Source: JAVBMV01 sp031552145 (GTDB taxonomy: Bacteria > Myxococcota > Myxococcia > Myxococcales > UBA5297). Taken from it: a DNA stretch of 64,000 nt. The notes beneath the pieces were generated by a model, which saw only the letters and a program-made list of their open reading frames with translations, was not told where the DNA came from and searched no databases. Below, piece by piece: positions 1-8,509 of this stretch. Numbering within the stretch: the stretch's first letter is position 1; every line of letters begins with the position of its first letter. Where the stretch lies: positions 124,001 to 188,000 of the forward strand of contig JAVBMV010000001.1 in the NCBI GenBank assembly GCA_031552145.1. The letters are read 5' to 3'. A program made the position numbers and the translations under genes.

Positions 1-1255
1 GCAGCGCGGCGCGCAGGCGCCCCTCGAGCGCCTCGCCCCCCTCCTTTTCGCCCAGGCCCCCGGGGATCAGGATCACGCCCACTGCCTTGTCATGCTCGAC
101 CAACTCCTCGACGACGCCGGGGACCTGCTCCGCGCTCACCGCGAGGATGAAGAGGTCGACGCGCTCCGGCAGCGCGCGGATGCTCGGCACGCACTTGATT
201 CCGGCGATCTCCTCGCATCCCTCGCGCACGATATAGAGCCGCTTGGAGTCGAAGCCCGACTGGATCAGGTTGTTGAGGATGATGCGCCCCATGTTCTCGC
301 CCTTCGACGAGACGCCGATGATGGCCGCGCTCTTCGGCTGCAGCATCGCGTCGAGCGACGAGAGCGGGCGCGCCAGGGGCAGCGGTGCGCGCTTGCGGAA
401 CTTGAGCAGCCCATCGAGCGCGACCAGCTCACCCTTGCACGCGCCGAAGGGGTTCACCTCCAGCTCGGTGATGGTCCAACCTTCGCCCTCCCCATCGCGG
501 CCGAAGCAGGTGGCCAACCGTTGGAAGGAAGAGAGCGTGGCGAGGATGGCGCTCTCGTCGACCAGCTTCTGAGCGGTGCGGGTGCGGCCGGTCAGTCTGC
601 GGTGGGCGAGCGTGGAGCGGAAGGCGGCGAGCAGCCGCTCCGCGGGGAGCGCCGCGCTGGCGCTCACCACCGCTTCGCCCTTCTTACAGGCCTCTCCCAA
701 GAGCTCGGTGTCGACGCCGCCGACGCCCATGGTGAGCACTGGCCCAAACTCGCGGTTATGGCGCAGAGCGACGATCGTCTCGCTGCCGGGCCCCTCGCCC
801 TCGAAGGCGATCCGCTCCACTACGATGAAGCCGCGGATGTCGCGCGCGATCGCTGACTCGAGCGCGCCGCCCGCGAGCCCCTCGTAGGCTTTCGGCCCAT
901 GGCCCGCATGAGCCTCAAAGACGCGCGCCTGGCGCGCGGGCACCTCGGCCAGCATCGCTTCGATGGTCTGCGCGATGGCCGCCGGCTCGTTCGCCACCTT
1001 CTTCACGCCGCCCACCTCGGTCTTGTGGGCGATCTCGGGCGAGACGACCTTCACCATCACATGCGCGCCGCCACCCAGCGCGGCCAGCGCGCGCGGCTCC
1101 GGCCGCTCGCCCTTCTTCACGAAGAGATAGGCGGGGGTGCGGCAGCCCGCGGCGTTCAGCACGCCGTAGACCTCATGCTCGAGGAGCGAGGAGCGCCCCT
1201 CGGCCGCGGCCGAGTCGAGGATCTGGTTGATGGTGTTGGCGGTCTCGCACGTCAT
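1..1255 (-). CDS. ADP-forming acyl-CoA synthetase, C-terminus cut by window edge
   Basis: Reading leftwards from an ATG at 1255 the frame stays open to base 1. The first ~230 residues form an ATP-grasp domain (motif VMVKVVSPEIAHKTEVGG near residue 66-83, then ITELEVNPF). Near residue 300 a CoA-binding Rossmann fold begins (SAAIIGVSSKGENMGR). ATP-grasp followed by CoA-binding domains is an arrangement of NDP-forming acyl-CoA synthetases, which make ATP from acyl-CoA, ADP and phosphate. The domain carrying the phosphohistidine would lie off the window. It is the third gene after iorA and iorB, so an arylacetyl-CoA substrate is likely (inference). A GGAG sequence lies about 12 nt before the ATG. 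Another member of the family, such as a protein acetyltransferase, cannot be excluded without the C-terminus. Confidence 0.85.
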   Translation of the reverse strand, partial: MTCETANTINQILDSAAAEGRSSLLEHEVYGVLNAAGCRTPAYLFVKKGERPEPRALAALGGGAHVMVKVVSPEIAHKTEVGGVKKVANEPAAIAQTIEAMLAEVPARQARVFEAHAGHGPKAYEGLAGGALESAIARDIRGFIVVERIAFEGEGPGSETIVALRHNREFGPVLTMGVGGVDTELLGEACKKGEAVVSASAALPAERLLAAFRSTLAHRRLTGRTRTAQKLVDESAILATLSSFQRLATCFGRDGEGEGWTITELEVNPFGACKGELVALDGLLKFRKRAPLPLARPLSSLDAMLQPKSAAIIGVSSKGENMGRIILNNLIQSGFDSKRLYIVREGCEEIAGIKCVPSIRALPERVDLFILAVSAEQVPGVVEELVEHDKAVGVILIPGGLGEKEGGEALEGRLRAAL

Positions 1256-1312
1256 GATAGGGCTCGTCTCCGTCGAATGTTGGTGCTCGAAGTAATCGCC
1301 TGGAAGAGAGTG

Positions 1313-1909
1313 CTACGCGGAGCGCTTCGCGCGCCACGCCTCGCCGGCCGCCTTGCCCGCGCGGAAAGCCGCGAGGTTGCTCTGCTGCACCTTCTCGCCC
1401 TTGCGCTCGAAGCTCTTCAGGATGGCGCGCTCGATCAGCTCCTCCTTGATGAGGAGGAAGGGCGCGGCCGCGCCGAGCAGCACCATGTTGGCCGCGCGCG
1501 CGCTGCCGGCGTCGCGCGCCAGCTTGTCGGCCTCGATGAGCGTCGCGTTGGGCAGCGCCTCCAGCGCGCCGCGCACGCGCTCCATGGGTGGGTAGTTGGA
1601 GATGTTGAGCACCGGATCGACGCCCGTGACGAGCGCGCCACCGGGGGCCAGGAAGTCGACGTAGCGCAGGCTCTCCAGCGGCTCCACCGAGAGCACCAGG
1701 TTGGCGGCGCCCTTGGGGATCAGCTCCGAGTAGATGGGCTTGTCGCCGATGCGCAGGTGGCTGAGCACCTCGCCGCCGCGCTGGCTCATGCCGTGCACCT
1801 CGGCCTGCTTGAAATACCAGCCCTGCTCCAGCGCCGCGCTGTCGAGGACCACCGCGACGGAGAGGATTCCCTGTCCGCCCACTCCTGCCAGGATGATGTC
1901 GGTCTGCAT
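1313..1909 (-). CDS. iorB: indolepyruvate:ferredoxin oxidoreductase, beta subunit
   Basis: 198 residues, the normal size for IorB. The N-terminus DIILAGVGGQGILSVA is the glycine-rich motif of the gamma domain of 2-oxoacid:ferredoxin oxidoreductases. With IorA it oxidatively decarboxylates aryl 2-oxo acids (from Trp, Phe, Tyr) to aryl-CoA, passing electrons to ferredoxin in the cytoplasm. The start ATG is preceded by GAGGT at good spacing and lies 31 bp after the iorA stop, so the genes are cotranscribed. The acyl-CoA synthetase gene follows 57 bp later. Function is assigned from family knowledge and operon context. Confidence 0.88.
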   Translation of the reverse strand: MQTDIILAGVGGQGILSVAVVLDSAALEQGWYFKQAEVHGMSQRGGEVLSHLRIGDKPIYSELIPKGAANLVLSVEPLESLRYVDFLAPGGALVTGVDPVLNISNYPPMERVRGALEALPNATLIEADKLARDAGSARAANMVLLGAAAPFLLIKEELIERAILKSFERKGEKVQQSNLAAFRAGKAAGEAWRAKRSA

Positions 1910-1940
1910 GGTTTGACCTCGTAGGTTCGAAGGTTCGTTA

Positions 1941-3563
1941 TCAGGACTTCGCGGCCTTGGCGACAGGCTTCGCGGTCTGGATGCACTCGCGCACCGGGAT
2001 GATCACCGAGAGTCCTCGGTACTCGATCTCGCGGCGGATGAGCGCGACGTTCTCGGCGTGGAACTTCTTGTGGGCCTGGATCACATGCAGGTGCTCGGGG
2101 TTGACGCCCAGCCCCTTGCAGACCTCCTCCAGGCGCGAGCCGGTCGCCATCGTCTCCTGCCCGCCCGTCATGCCGACGGTGGCGTTGTCGAGGATGAAGA
2201 CCGTCATGTTCAGGTTCTGGCGCGCCGCGCCGACCAGCGACGTCATGCCGCTGTGGATGAAGGTCGAGTCGCCCAGCGTGGCGATCGCGGGGTGCAGCCC
2301 CGCCGCCGCGGCGCCCATCGCCATCGAGATGGAGGCGCCCATGTCGACGCAGGTGTGGGCCGCGCTATAGGGCGGCAGTCCGCCGAGGGCGTAGCAACCG
2401 ATGTCGCCGAAGACGCGCATCGTGGGCATCTCGCCCATCAGCTCCTTGATGGCGGTGTAGCTGTCGATGTGTGGGCAGCCGGGGCAGAGCGAGGGGGGGC
2501 GCGGCGCCAGCTCCAGCGGGGCCATCGCCTGCCGGGCGCGCTCGGGCAACCCCAGCGCGGCGCGCACCAGATCGGGGTTGAGCTCACCGGTCCTGGGGAC
2601 CGTGCCGTCGAGGCGGCCGCGGATCACCTTGCCGCGCGGCCTGTCGAGCAGACCCTTCAGCCGCGCCTCGATGAAGGGATAGCCATCCTCCAGCACCAGG
2701 ATCTCGTCGCAGGCCTCGCAGAGCTGCTCGATGAGGCCGACGGGAATCGGGTAGGCGCCCACCTTCACGTAGGAGGGCAGCTCTCCCTCGGGGCAGTTCT
2801 CGCGCAGATAGTTGAAGGCGATGCCCGAGGCGATGACGCCGCGCCGACCCGCCTTGGGGTTCAGCTTCAGCTCGTTGTAGCGACAGCCCTCGCTCCAGGC
2901 GAGGATCTCCGGCTGCTTCGCCAGGAGCGCGGCCCAGTTGCGGCGCGCGTTGCCGGGGATGAGCGTCCACTGGCGCCAATCGGCCGCGGGGTTCAGGGGG
3001 TTGGGGGCGCGCCGCTCTCCCACCACAACGCCGGAGCGGCTGTGGGCGATGCGCGTCACCATCCGCAGCATCACCGGGACGTTGAAGCGCTCCGAGAGGT
3101 CGAAGGCGTCGCGCGCCATGTCGTAGCACTCTTGGCCGTCGGCCGGCTCCAGGCAGGGGATCTGAGCGAAGTCGGCCAGCACGCGGCTGTCCTGCTCATT
3201 CTGGCTGGAGTGCATGCCCGGGTCGTCGGCGCTCGTCACGACGAAGCCGCCCTGGACGCCCGTGAGGGCCGAGTTCATGAAGGGGTCGGCGGCGACGTTG
3301 AGACCCACATGTTTGAAGGAGACGTGGGCGCGGCGGCCGGCGTAGCACATGCCCAACGCCTCTTCGTAGGCCACCTTCTCGTTGGCCGACCAGACGCAGT
3401 GGATGCCGCCCTGCGACGGCTCATTGGCGCCTTGAGTCTCGCGCTGGATGAACTCCATGATCTCGGTCGACGGGGTGCCGGGGTAGGCATAGGCCCCCGA
3501 AAGTCCGGCATGAATCGCTCCGAGGGCGAGCGCCTCGTCGCCGAGCAGCGGCCTTCGCTCCAT
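1941..3563 (-). CDS. iorA: indolepyruvate:ferredoxin oxidoreductase, alpha subunit without ferredoxin domain
   Basis: 540 residues. The N-terminal pyrimidine-binding domain has AYPGTPSTEIMEF and the C-terminal half has PSLCPGCPH and the thiamine diphosphate motif GDSTFIHSG followed by NATVGMTGGQ. This is the catalytic subunit of aryl 2-oxoacid oxidation. Archaeal IorA proteins are around 600-650 residues and end in a ferredoxin-like domain with two CxxCxxC sets; this protein stops after RECIQTAKPVAKAAKS and has no such cysteines. Electrons must therefore leave through another protein, or the complex differs from the classic one. Its ATG has GGAGG about 7 nt upstream. First gene of the ior-acyl-CoA synthetase operon. 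Confidence 0.88.
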   Translation of the reverse strand: MERRPLLGDEALALGAIHAGLSGAYAYPGTPSTEIMEFIQRETQGANEPSQGGIHCVWSANEKVAYEEALGMCYAGRRAHVSFKHVGLNVAADPFMNSALTGVQGGFVVTSADDPGMHSSQNEQDSRVLADFAQIPCLEPADGQECYDMARDAFDLSERFNVPVMLRMVTRIAHSRSGVVVGERRAPNPLNPAADWRQWTLIPGNARRNWAALLAKQPEILAWSEGCRYNELKLNPKAGRRGVIASGIAFNYLRENCPEGELPSYVKVGAYPIPVGLIEQLCEACDEILVLEDGYPFIEARLKGLLDRPRGKVIRGRLDGTVPRTGELNPDLVRAALGLPERARQAMAPLELAPRPPSLCPGCPHIDSYTAIKELMGEMPTMRVFGDIGCYALGGLPPYSAAHTCVDMGASISMAMGAAAAGLHPAIATLGDSTFIHSGMTSLVGAARQNLNMTVFILDNATVGMTGGQETMATGSRLEEVCKGLGVNPEHLHVIQAHKKFHAENVALIRREIEYRGLSVIIPVRECIQTAKPVAKAAKS

Positions 3564-3823
3564 GAGAATTGCCTCCTGTGGCTGTGAGAATCGGGCGGCA
3601 GAGATGCCGCGATCTCTACGCCTATACCGGCCCCCCTCGCGCTTGGCAACGGCGGCATGCCGGTCGTCGGCTCGCCGAGCGACCGCTGCGCCAAGGGCGG
3701 ATGGGAATGGGCGATCTATTTCGCCAGGAACCAGGGCGCGCTACCGGCCGCCGTTTGACGCGCGAGCCCCTGGCTCCGTAGATTCGGCCAACTCTGCGCA
3801 CCTCGCGCACAAGGCGGACCAAC

Positions 3824-5347
3824 TTGTCTCAGAAGATGAACGATTCACACAAACTCCAATTGGAGGCCGGCGGCGCTCGGGCGCGCGCCGAGCGCTCCTC
3901 CGAACGCGCCACAAACGACGGCCCGAGTACCAACGGCCTCGGCGACGGCGCCGAAGCCGTCCCCGCCACCCCCGCCACGGTGCGCGAGCCGCCGCTCGTC
4001 GCCACGCTGCGCGACGATGGCGAGCCAGCCGACATCGCGCCGCATCTGCTCGACGCCGACGGCATCAAGATCCTCGACCGGCTGCGCCGCTTCGGCCACG
4101 AGGCCTACTTCGTCGGCGGCTGCGTGCGCGATCTGTTGCTGGAGCGCGCGCCCAAGGACTTCGACATCGGCACCGCCGCCCACCCCGGCGAGGTGCGCGC
4201 GCTCTTCCGCAATTGCCGGCTCATCGGGCGCCGCTTCCGGTTGGCCCACATCTTCTTTCACGGCGGCAAGATCCTCGAGGTGGCCACCTTCCGCGCCAAC
4301 CCTACCGAACTCGAGGAGGGGGAGGAGCTGCCGGAGGATCTGCTCATCACGCAGGACAACGTCTTCGGTACGGCCGAGGAAGATGCCCGACGGCGCGACT
4401 TCACGATCAATGGGCTCTTCTACGACATCGCCCGCGGGCGCGTGATCGACTACGTGGGGGGCAAGCGGGATCTCGCGGCGCGGCTCATCCGCACCATCGG
4501 CGATCCCGAGATCCGCTTCCGCGAAGACCCCGTTCGCCTGCTGCGCGCGGTGCGCTTCGCGGCGCGGCTCGACTTCGACATCGAGCCCTGCACCTACGCG
4601 GCGATGGAGGGCGCGGTCGACGATCTCGCGCGCTGCGCCTCGGCGCGGCTGCTCGACGAGGTCTTCAAGATCTTGCGCAGCGGCGCGGCGAGCACGGCCG
4701 TGACGCTGCTCGACGCGCTCGGCGCGCTGCGCATCCTCATGCCGCCGCTCGCGGAGCATTTGAAGAAGAGCGGCCCCCAGGGGCTCGCGCGCCTGAAGGC
4801 GCGCCTCGCGGCGCTCGATGAAGAGGTGCGGCGCACCGGCTGTGACGACTCGCTACTCGTCTGCACGCTGTTGCTGCCGCTCGCGAGCGAAGGGGAGGGC
4901 AGCTCGGCGCAGGAGCGCATGCGCCCCTTCGAGGAGGCGCTCGAGCAGATGGTGCGCTCGGCCCGCCTCACCCGGCGGATCGCCGAGCGGTGCCGCCAGG
5001 TGGCTTGGCTTGAGGGCGTCATCCTCGGGCGCTGGGGCAAGCGGCGCACCGCCATGCAGCTTCGACGCAATCCCGTCTTCGACGAGGCGCTGCTCTTGGC
5101 GCGCTTCGATGTGGAGGGCGCCGGCGAGAGCTTCGACTCGATCGAGAGCTGGCTGACAGGGCGCCCCGCGGCAGCGCAGGCGCGCCCCTCCTCGGCGCAG
5201 CAGCCGGGCGCCGGCCACCGTAAGCGGCGCAAGAAGCGGGGCCACGGCGGGCACGAGGCTTCCGAAGGGGGCACGGCGAGCGCGGGTGGCCCCAGCAGCC
5301 CAGGAGAGGGCGGCGAAGCCCCCCCGTCGGGCAGCACCCAAGAATGA
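3824..5347 (+). CDS. pcnB: poly(A) polymerase / CCA-adding-type nucleotidyltransferase
   Basis: 507 residues. After a polar N-terminal extension of about 75 residues comes the class II nucleotidyltransferase head: FVGGCVRDLLL, the KDFDIGT catalytic Asp pair, then RRDFTINGLFYD and the RNA-binding helix EDPVRLLRAVRFAARL. The C-terminal ~60 residues are basic and disordered (KRRKKRGHGG), as in PcnB proteins, which add 3' A-tails to RNA for decay. A CCA-adding enzyme would normally lack this basic tail and be shorter, so PcnB is preferred. The TTG at 3824 is the first in-frame start; ATG at 3836 is equally possible. Confidence 0.85.
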   Translation: MSQKMNDSHKLQLEAGGARARAERSSERATNDGPSTNGLGDGAEAVPATPATVREPPLVATLRDDGEPADIAPHLLDADGIKILDRLRRFGHEAYFVGGCVRDLLLERAPKDFDIGTAAHPGEVRALFRNCRLIGRRFRLAHIFFHGGKILEVATFRANPTELEEGEELPEDLLITQDNVFGTAEEDARRRDFTINGLFYDIARGRVIDYVGGKRDLAARLIRTIGDPEIRFREDPVRLLRAVRFAARLDFDIEPCTYAAMEGAVDDLARCASARLLDEVFKILRSGAASTAVTLLDALGALRILMPPLAEHLKKSGPQGLARLKARLAALDEEVRRTGCDDSLLVCTLLLPLASEGEGSSAQERMRPFEEALEQMVRSARLTRRIAERCRQVAWLEGVILGRWGKRRTAMQLRRNPVFDEALLLARFDVEGAGESFDSIESWLTGRPAAAQARPSSAQQPGAGHRKRRKKRGHGGHEASEGGTASAGGPSSPGEGGEAPPSGSTQE

Positions 5348-5386
5348 GCGGTCGCCCGATGCGTTACAATCGCATCGAAAGGAGCG

Positions 5387-6688
5387 TTGAGGAGCCTGCT
5401 GGCGAGTAGGCCTCTCACCGGTGCCGAGATGGCGGTGCGCAGAGCGAGAGAGGAGCGCCGCGGGCGCTTCTGGCGCGGCGTGGCCAGATGGGGAGCAGTT
5501 TCGCTGCTCTCATTGCTCTTGCATGCCCTGCTGCTGCTCTTCCTTAGCGCGAGCGGCTCGCCGCTCCTCGCCCCCACCCATTCCTCGACACACCAGCAGG
5601 GGCGCCCATCGCAGGTTGCGCTCCGAGGCGTCGCCCCCTCCGACTGGGCAAAAAACCGCGCCATCGCGGCGGAGCCCAGGGCGAGCGCCCAGCGCGCTCC
5701 CAACAAAGTGACAGAGGCCGAGCCGAGCAAGCCCCCAGAGCCCCCGAAGCCAGAGGCCTCCAAAGCGCCGGGGCAGGTGGTCGACGTCGCGCCGGGGAAC
5801 GGCGAAGCGCCCGACCGCGCGGCCTTCGCCGCCGAGACGAATAACCGCGTCGAGCGCGAGAGCGCCGCTCGCCAACGGGATATCACGCCGAACGTAACCA
5901 ACCGTCCGATGGACTCTCGGAGCCCCTCGGCGCGCCCCGAGGCTGCTCCTCCCGGAGAGAGCCCGAGTGAGGCGAAGAGCGGCCTCGGCGGCATCTCCGA
6001 TGACCGCCAAACGCCCAAGGCGGGCTCGAAGCGGCGGCGCGCCGTAGTGGAGATTCCCAAGGCGGCGCAGCGCGACGCGCTCGCCCTGGCGCCCGGCAGC
6101 GACGGCCTGGGGCGACCTTCCCGCCCGGGCAGCGATGCCTTCGACGGGACGGGAGAGCGGCTTAGGCTGCTGCCTGGCGGCGAGGAGGGCGAAGAGGCCG
6201 CCGGCCAGCGCGGCGAAGGAAACACACTCCGGCTCACCCCGTCGACCGCCGCCCTCGGAAAGATCATGGGAATGCCCTCCAGCGACTACCTGCCCGACGT
6301 CGAGGAGGGGGAGGGTACCTTTCTCAATACAAAGGAGTGGAAGTACTCCACCTATTTCAATCGCGTCTCGCGCGAGGTTGGCTCCTATTGGCGCTCGCAC
6401 GTTGTCGCGGCCATGCGCCAATACGATCCGACCAGCGAGGTCTATCTCTACAAAGACAGGCGGACCGTGCTCTCCATCACGCTCGACTCGGAGGGAGAGC
6501 TCCACGAGCTGACGGTGCACACGCCATCCGGCGCCGAGTTCCTCGACCGAGAGGCGCTCGAGGCCTTTCGAAGGGCGCAGCGCTTTCCCAACCCCCCAGG
6601 CGCCATCCGCGATCTCGACGGCTATGTGCGCTTCAACTTCGCCTTCGTCATCACCACCGACGGGCCCCGATTCAAGCTCTTTAGATAG
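5387..6688 (+). CDS. TonB-family energy-transducer-like protein
   Basis: 433 residues. One membrane helix near residues 33-50 (LLSLLLHALLLLFLSA) is followed by a long Pro/Glu/Lys/Ala-rich periplasmic stretch (residues ~60-290) and a C-terminal TonB-like domain (SYWRSHVVAAMRQYDP, then GELHELTVHTPSG, then AFRRAQRFPNPP). TonB proteins couple the proton-motive force to outer-membrane receptors; many deltaproteobacterial paralogues have unknown partners. No exbB, exbD or receptor gene is in the window. The TTG at 5387 follows AAAGGAG closely (2 nt); ATG at 5429 is the alternative. The last 8 bp overlap tail-to-tail with the MauE-like gene. Confidence 0.75.
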   Translation: MRSLLASRPLTGAEMAVRRAREERRGRFWRGVARWGAVSLLSLLLHALLLLFLSASGSPLLAPTHSSTHQQGRPSQVALRGVAPSDWAKNRAIAAEPRASAQRAPNKVTEAEPSKPPEPPKPEASKAPGQVVDVAPGNGEAPDRAAFAAETNNRVERESAARQRDITPNVTNRPMDSRSPSARPEAAPPGESPSEAKSGLGGISDDRQTPKAGSKRRRAVVEIPKAAQRDALALAPGSDGLGRPSRPGSDAFDGTGERLRLLPGGEEGEEAAGQRGEGNTLRLTPSTAALGKIMGMPSSDYLPDVEEGEGTFLNTKEWKYSTYFNRVSREVGSYWRSHVVAAMRQYDPTSEVYLYKDRRTVLSITLDSEGELHELTVHTPSGAEFLDREALEAFRRAQRFPNPPGAIRDLDGYVRFNFAFVITTDGPRFKLFR

Positions 6689-7166
6689 CGTGCGACGTGC
6701 GCCAGCGGACGAGGAGCGCATCGAGCCCCAACGCGCCCCTGTCGAAAAAGAGCACCAGCGCCGAGAGCGAGAGCCAGAAGAGATCGCGTACCATCGTGAG
6801 CCAAGAGATGGGGTCATGCTCGATTCCGCCCGAGGCGAAGCATCCACATGAAATATCGAGACCCTTTGCGAGCGCAATGGAGAGCGCCCCCATGAAGAGC
6901 AGCAGCATCGCGCCGGTGAGCAGCGCCGCCGCGCGCGCGCGCAAACCGATCGCGAGCATGACTCCCGTGATGAACTCCACCCAGGGCAGGAAGATGGCGA
7001 GGCCATTCACCAATGAAAGCGGAAGGAGCTGATAGGTGGCGATGTCCACCGCGAAGGCCGCCGGGTCGAGCAGCTTCGGGAGCGCGGCCGAAAGAAATAC
7101 ATATGCCAAGTAGAGGCGCGCAGCGAGACAGAGGAGAGGAAGAATGAAGCGCTTGGTCGCGGTCAT
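6681..7166 (-). CDS. MauE/DoxX-like membrane protein
   Basis: 161 residues with about four hydrophobic segments (near residues 8-27, 45-70, 80-102, 125-143). The loop motif DISCGCFASGG matches the CGCF signature of MauE/DoxX-type membrane proteins, which are linked to periplasmic disulfide or thiol chemistry. The ATG overlaps the stop of the upstream rhodanese-like gene (ATGA), indicating coupled translation and a shared function. The precise substrate cannot be read from the sequence. Confidence 0.75.
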   Translation of the reverse strand: MTATKRFILPLLCLAARLYLAYVFLSAALPKLLDPAAFAVDIATYQLLPLSLVNGLAIFLPWVEFITGVMLAIGLRARAAALLTGAMLLLFMGALSIALAKGLDISCGCFASGGIEHDPISWLTMVRDLFWLSLSALVLFFDRGALGLDALLVRWRTSHAI

Positions 7167-7678
7167 GGGTGCTCCTCCAGCGCCGGCGCGCCGCCCTCGA
7201 CGTAGCGCACATTGCGCAGCCCCTTGCCCGCAAGTTCATCCGCGAGCGCCCTCCCCGAGTCGGGGTCGCCGCCATCTCCATAGACGAAGAGCTGGCGCGC
7301 GCCAAAGGCCCCCAGCGCGCGCAATTGCTCCTGATCGATCGGCTCCAGGAAGTCGTAGGGCAGGTTCTTCGCCTCGGGCAGATGCCAGCGAGAGAACTCC
7401 TCCGCGCTCCGGGCATCGATGAGCAGCGTGCCCTCTTCTGGGCGACGCAGCAGAGGCTCCGTAGGAGAGGCCGCCGCCGCCTCGCCGCGCTCCTCCGGGC
7501 AGGGCACATGCAGCTCCGGCGCGCGCTTCGCCACCCAGGGCAGCGGCGTGGGGCGCAGGAGGTTGAAGAGCGCCCCGCTGGCGAGCGCGACGGTCACCGC
7601 GATCAGCGCGTCCCCAAGAAGTTTGGTGGGGAGTTTGGTGAGAAGAGCGGCGAGGAACTTGGCCCGAGAGAGCGGCAT
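7163..7678 (-). CDS. membrane-anchored rhodanese-like protein lacking the catalytic cysteine
   Basis: 171 residues. An N-terminal hydrophobic anchor (residues ~20-40, LGDALIAVTVALASGALF) precedes a rhodanese fold: TLLIDARSAEEFSRWHLPEA is the conserved DxRxxxEFxxxHxxxA element. The active-site loop, where sulfurtransferases have Cys after the strand, reads QLFVYGDGGDPDSG, so the nucleophile is replaced by Gly. The domain is probably non-catalytic. The start ATG at 7678 is the first Met that keeps the anchor; a longer frame reaches to 8020 but runs antisense to the next gene. It is coupled to the MauE-like gene by a 4-bp overlap. Confidence 0.72.
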   Translation of the reverse strand: MPLSRAKFLAALLTKLPTKLLGDALIAVTVALASGALFNLLRPTPLPWVAKRAPELHVPCPEERGEAAAASPTEPLLRRPEEGTLLIDARSAEEFSRWHLPEAKNLPYDFLEPIDQEQLRALGAFGARQLFVYGDGGDPDSGRALADELAGKGLRNVRYVEGGAPALEEHP

Positions 7679-7732
7679 GATCGGGAAGATATAGCAGGAG
7701 CGCGACCGTTCTTCGTCCGTTATCAATGCCCC

Positions 7733-8398
7733 ATGAAAACCTACCTCCGTGGACTCCAGTCGCTTCTCCTGGCAGCGTTCTTTCTCGTGGCTCCCACCGC
7801 CCATGCGCAGCGCTCCAGCGCCAAGGCTCAGGTCGAGGTCGAGGGGAAGCGCTACACCTGCCTCGGCTCCGGCGTGCGCAAGAAGCTGCTCTTCAAGGTT
7901 TACGACCTCACCTTCTGTGTCGAGGAGGGAGCCGCCAAGTCCGAGCTCTCTCGCTTTGTCGCGAGCGCCCCGCGCCACGCGGGCAAGAGCGGTGACGCGC
8001 TCGCCTCCTCGTTGGCCCAAGACCCCGCCTTCTTCGACTTTTTAGTGACCATGAAGGTAGCAAAGGCCGCGGAGTTCGCCTTCCTGCGCGACGTCTCGTC
8101 CGACCAGATCCAAGGTTCGTTCCGCGAGAGCCTCTCGAAGACTCTCGGCGCCGGAGCCGCGCCGCGCATCGAGGCGCTGGTCAAGCTGATTGACTCAGAG
8201 CTGCACGAGAAAGAGCGCTTCTGGATGACCACTGCGCCGGGCGGGCGAATCGCCTTCGAGCTAAAGGGGCATAAGGAGCTGACCGATGCGGAGTTGGCCC
8301 GCGCCATCTGGCAGGTTTACCTGGGCGCGGAGCCCGTCGCCCCCGCGCTTAAGGAGGCCGTGGCGCGCGGCGCGGCGCGGCTCCTCGCGCAGAGCTAG
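7733..8398 (+). CDS. exported chalcone-isomerase-like protein
   Basis: 221 residues with a signal peptide (LLLAAFFLVAPTAHAQ, cleavage after AHA). The body, including YTCLGSGVRKKLLFKVYDLTFCVE and later RGSFRESLSKTLG-like helices, matches the chalcone isomerase-like domain of bacterial periplasmic proteins, which have the fold but unknown activity and may bind fatty acids. The chosen ATG begins the signal peptide; the frame is open upstream to 7169 but that part is antisense to the rhodanese-like gene. It is divergent from that gene with 54 bp between the two starts. Confidence 0.72.
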   Translation: MKTYLRGLQSLLLAAFFLVAPTAHAQRSSAKAQVEVEGKRYTCLGSGVRKKLLFKVYDLTFCVEEGAAKSELSRFVASAPRHAGKSGDALASSLAQDPAFFDFLVTMKVAKAAEFAFLRDVSSDQIQGSFRESLSKTLGAGAAPRIEALVKLIDSELHEKERFWMTTAPGGRIAFELKGHKELTDAELARAIWQVYLGAEPVAPALKEAVARGAARLLAQS

Positions 8399-8509
8399 GG
8401 AGCCTCCCATCTGGCGTGCTTTCGGTTGAGCTTGGCCTCGGGGGCGGGTCCTATAGTAGCCTCCCCCATATGAGCAGTGGGGCCGCGATACTCCCGAAAG
8501 GACTCCCGG

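Noticed and set aside
2058..3587. 509-codon plus-strand frame
   Set aside because: It lies opposite iorA, whose minus-strand translation shows clear family motifs; the plus frame is Arg/Ala/Gly-rich without homology.
7679..8020. N-terminal extension of the rhodanese-like gene
   Set aside because: It is antisense to the chalcone-isomerase-like gene and adds no recognisable domain.
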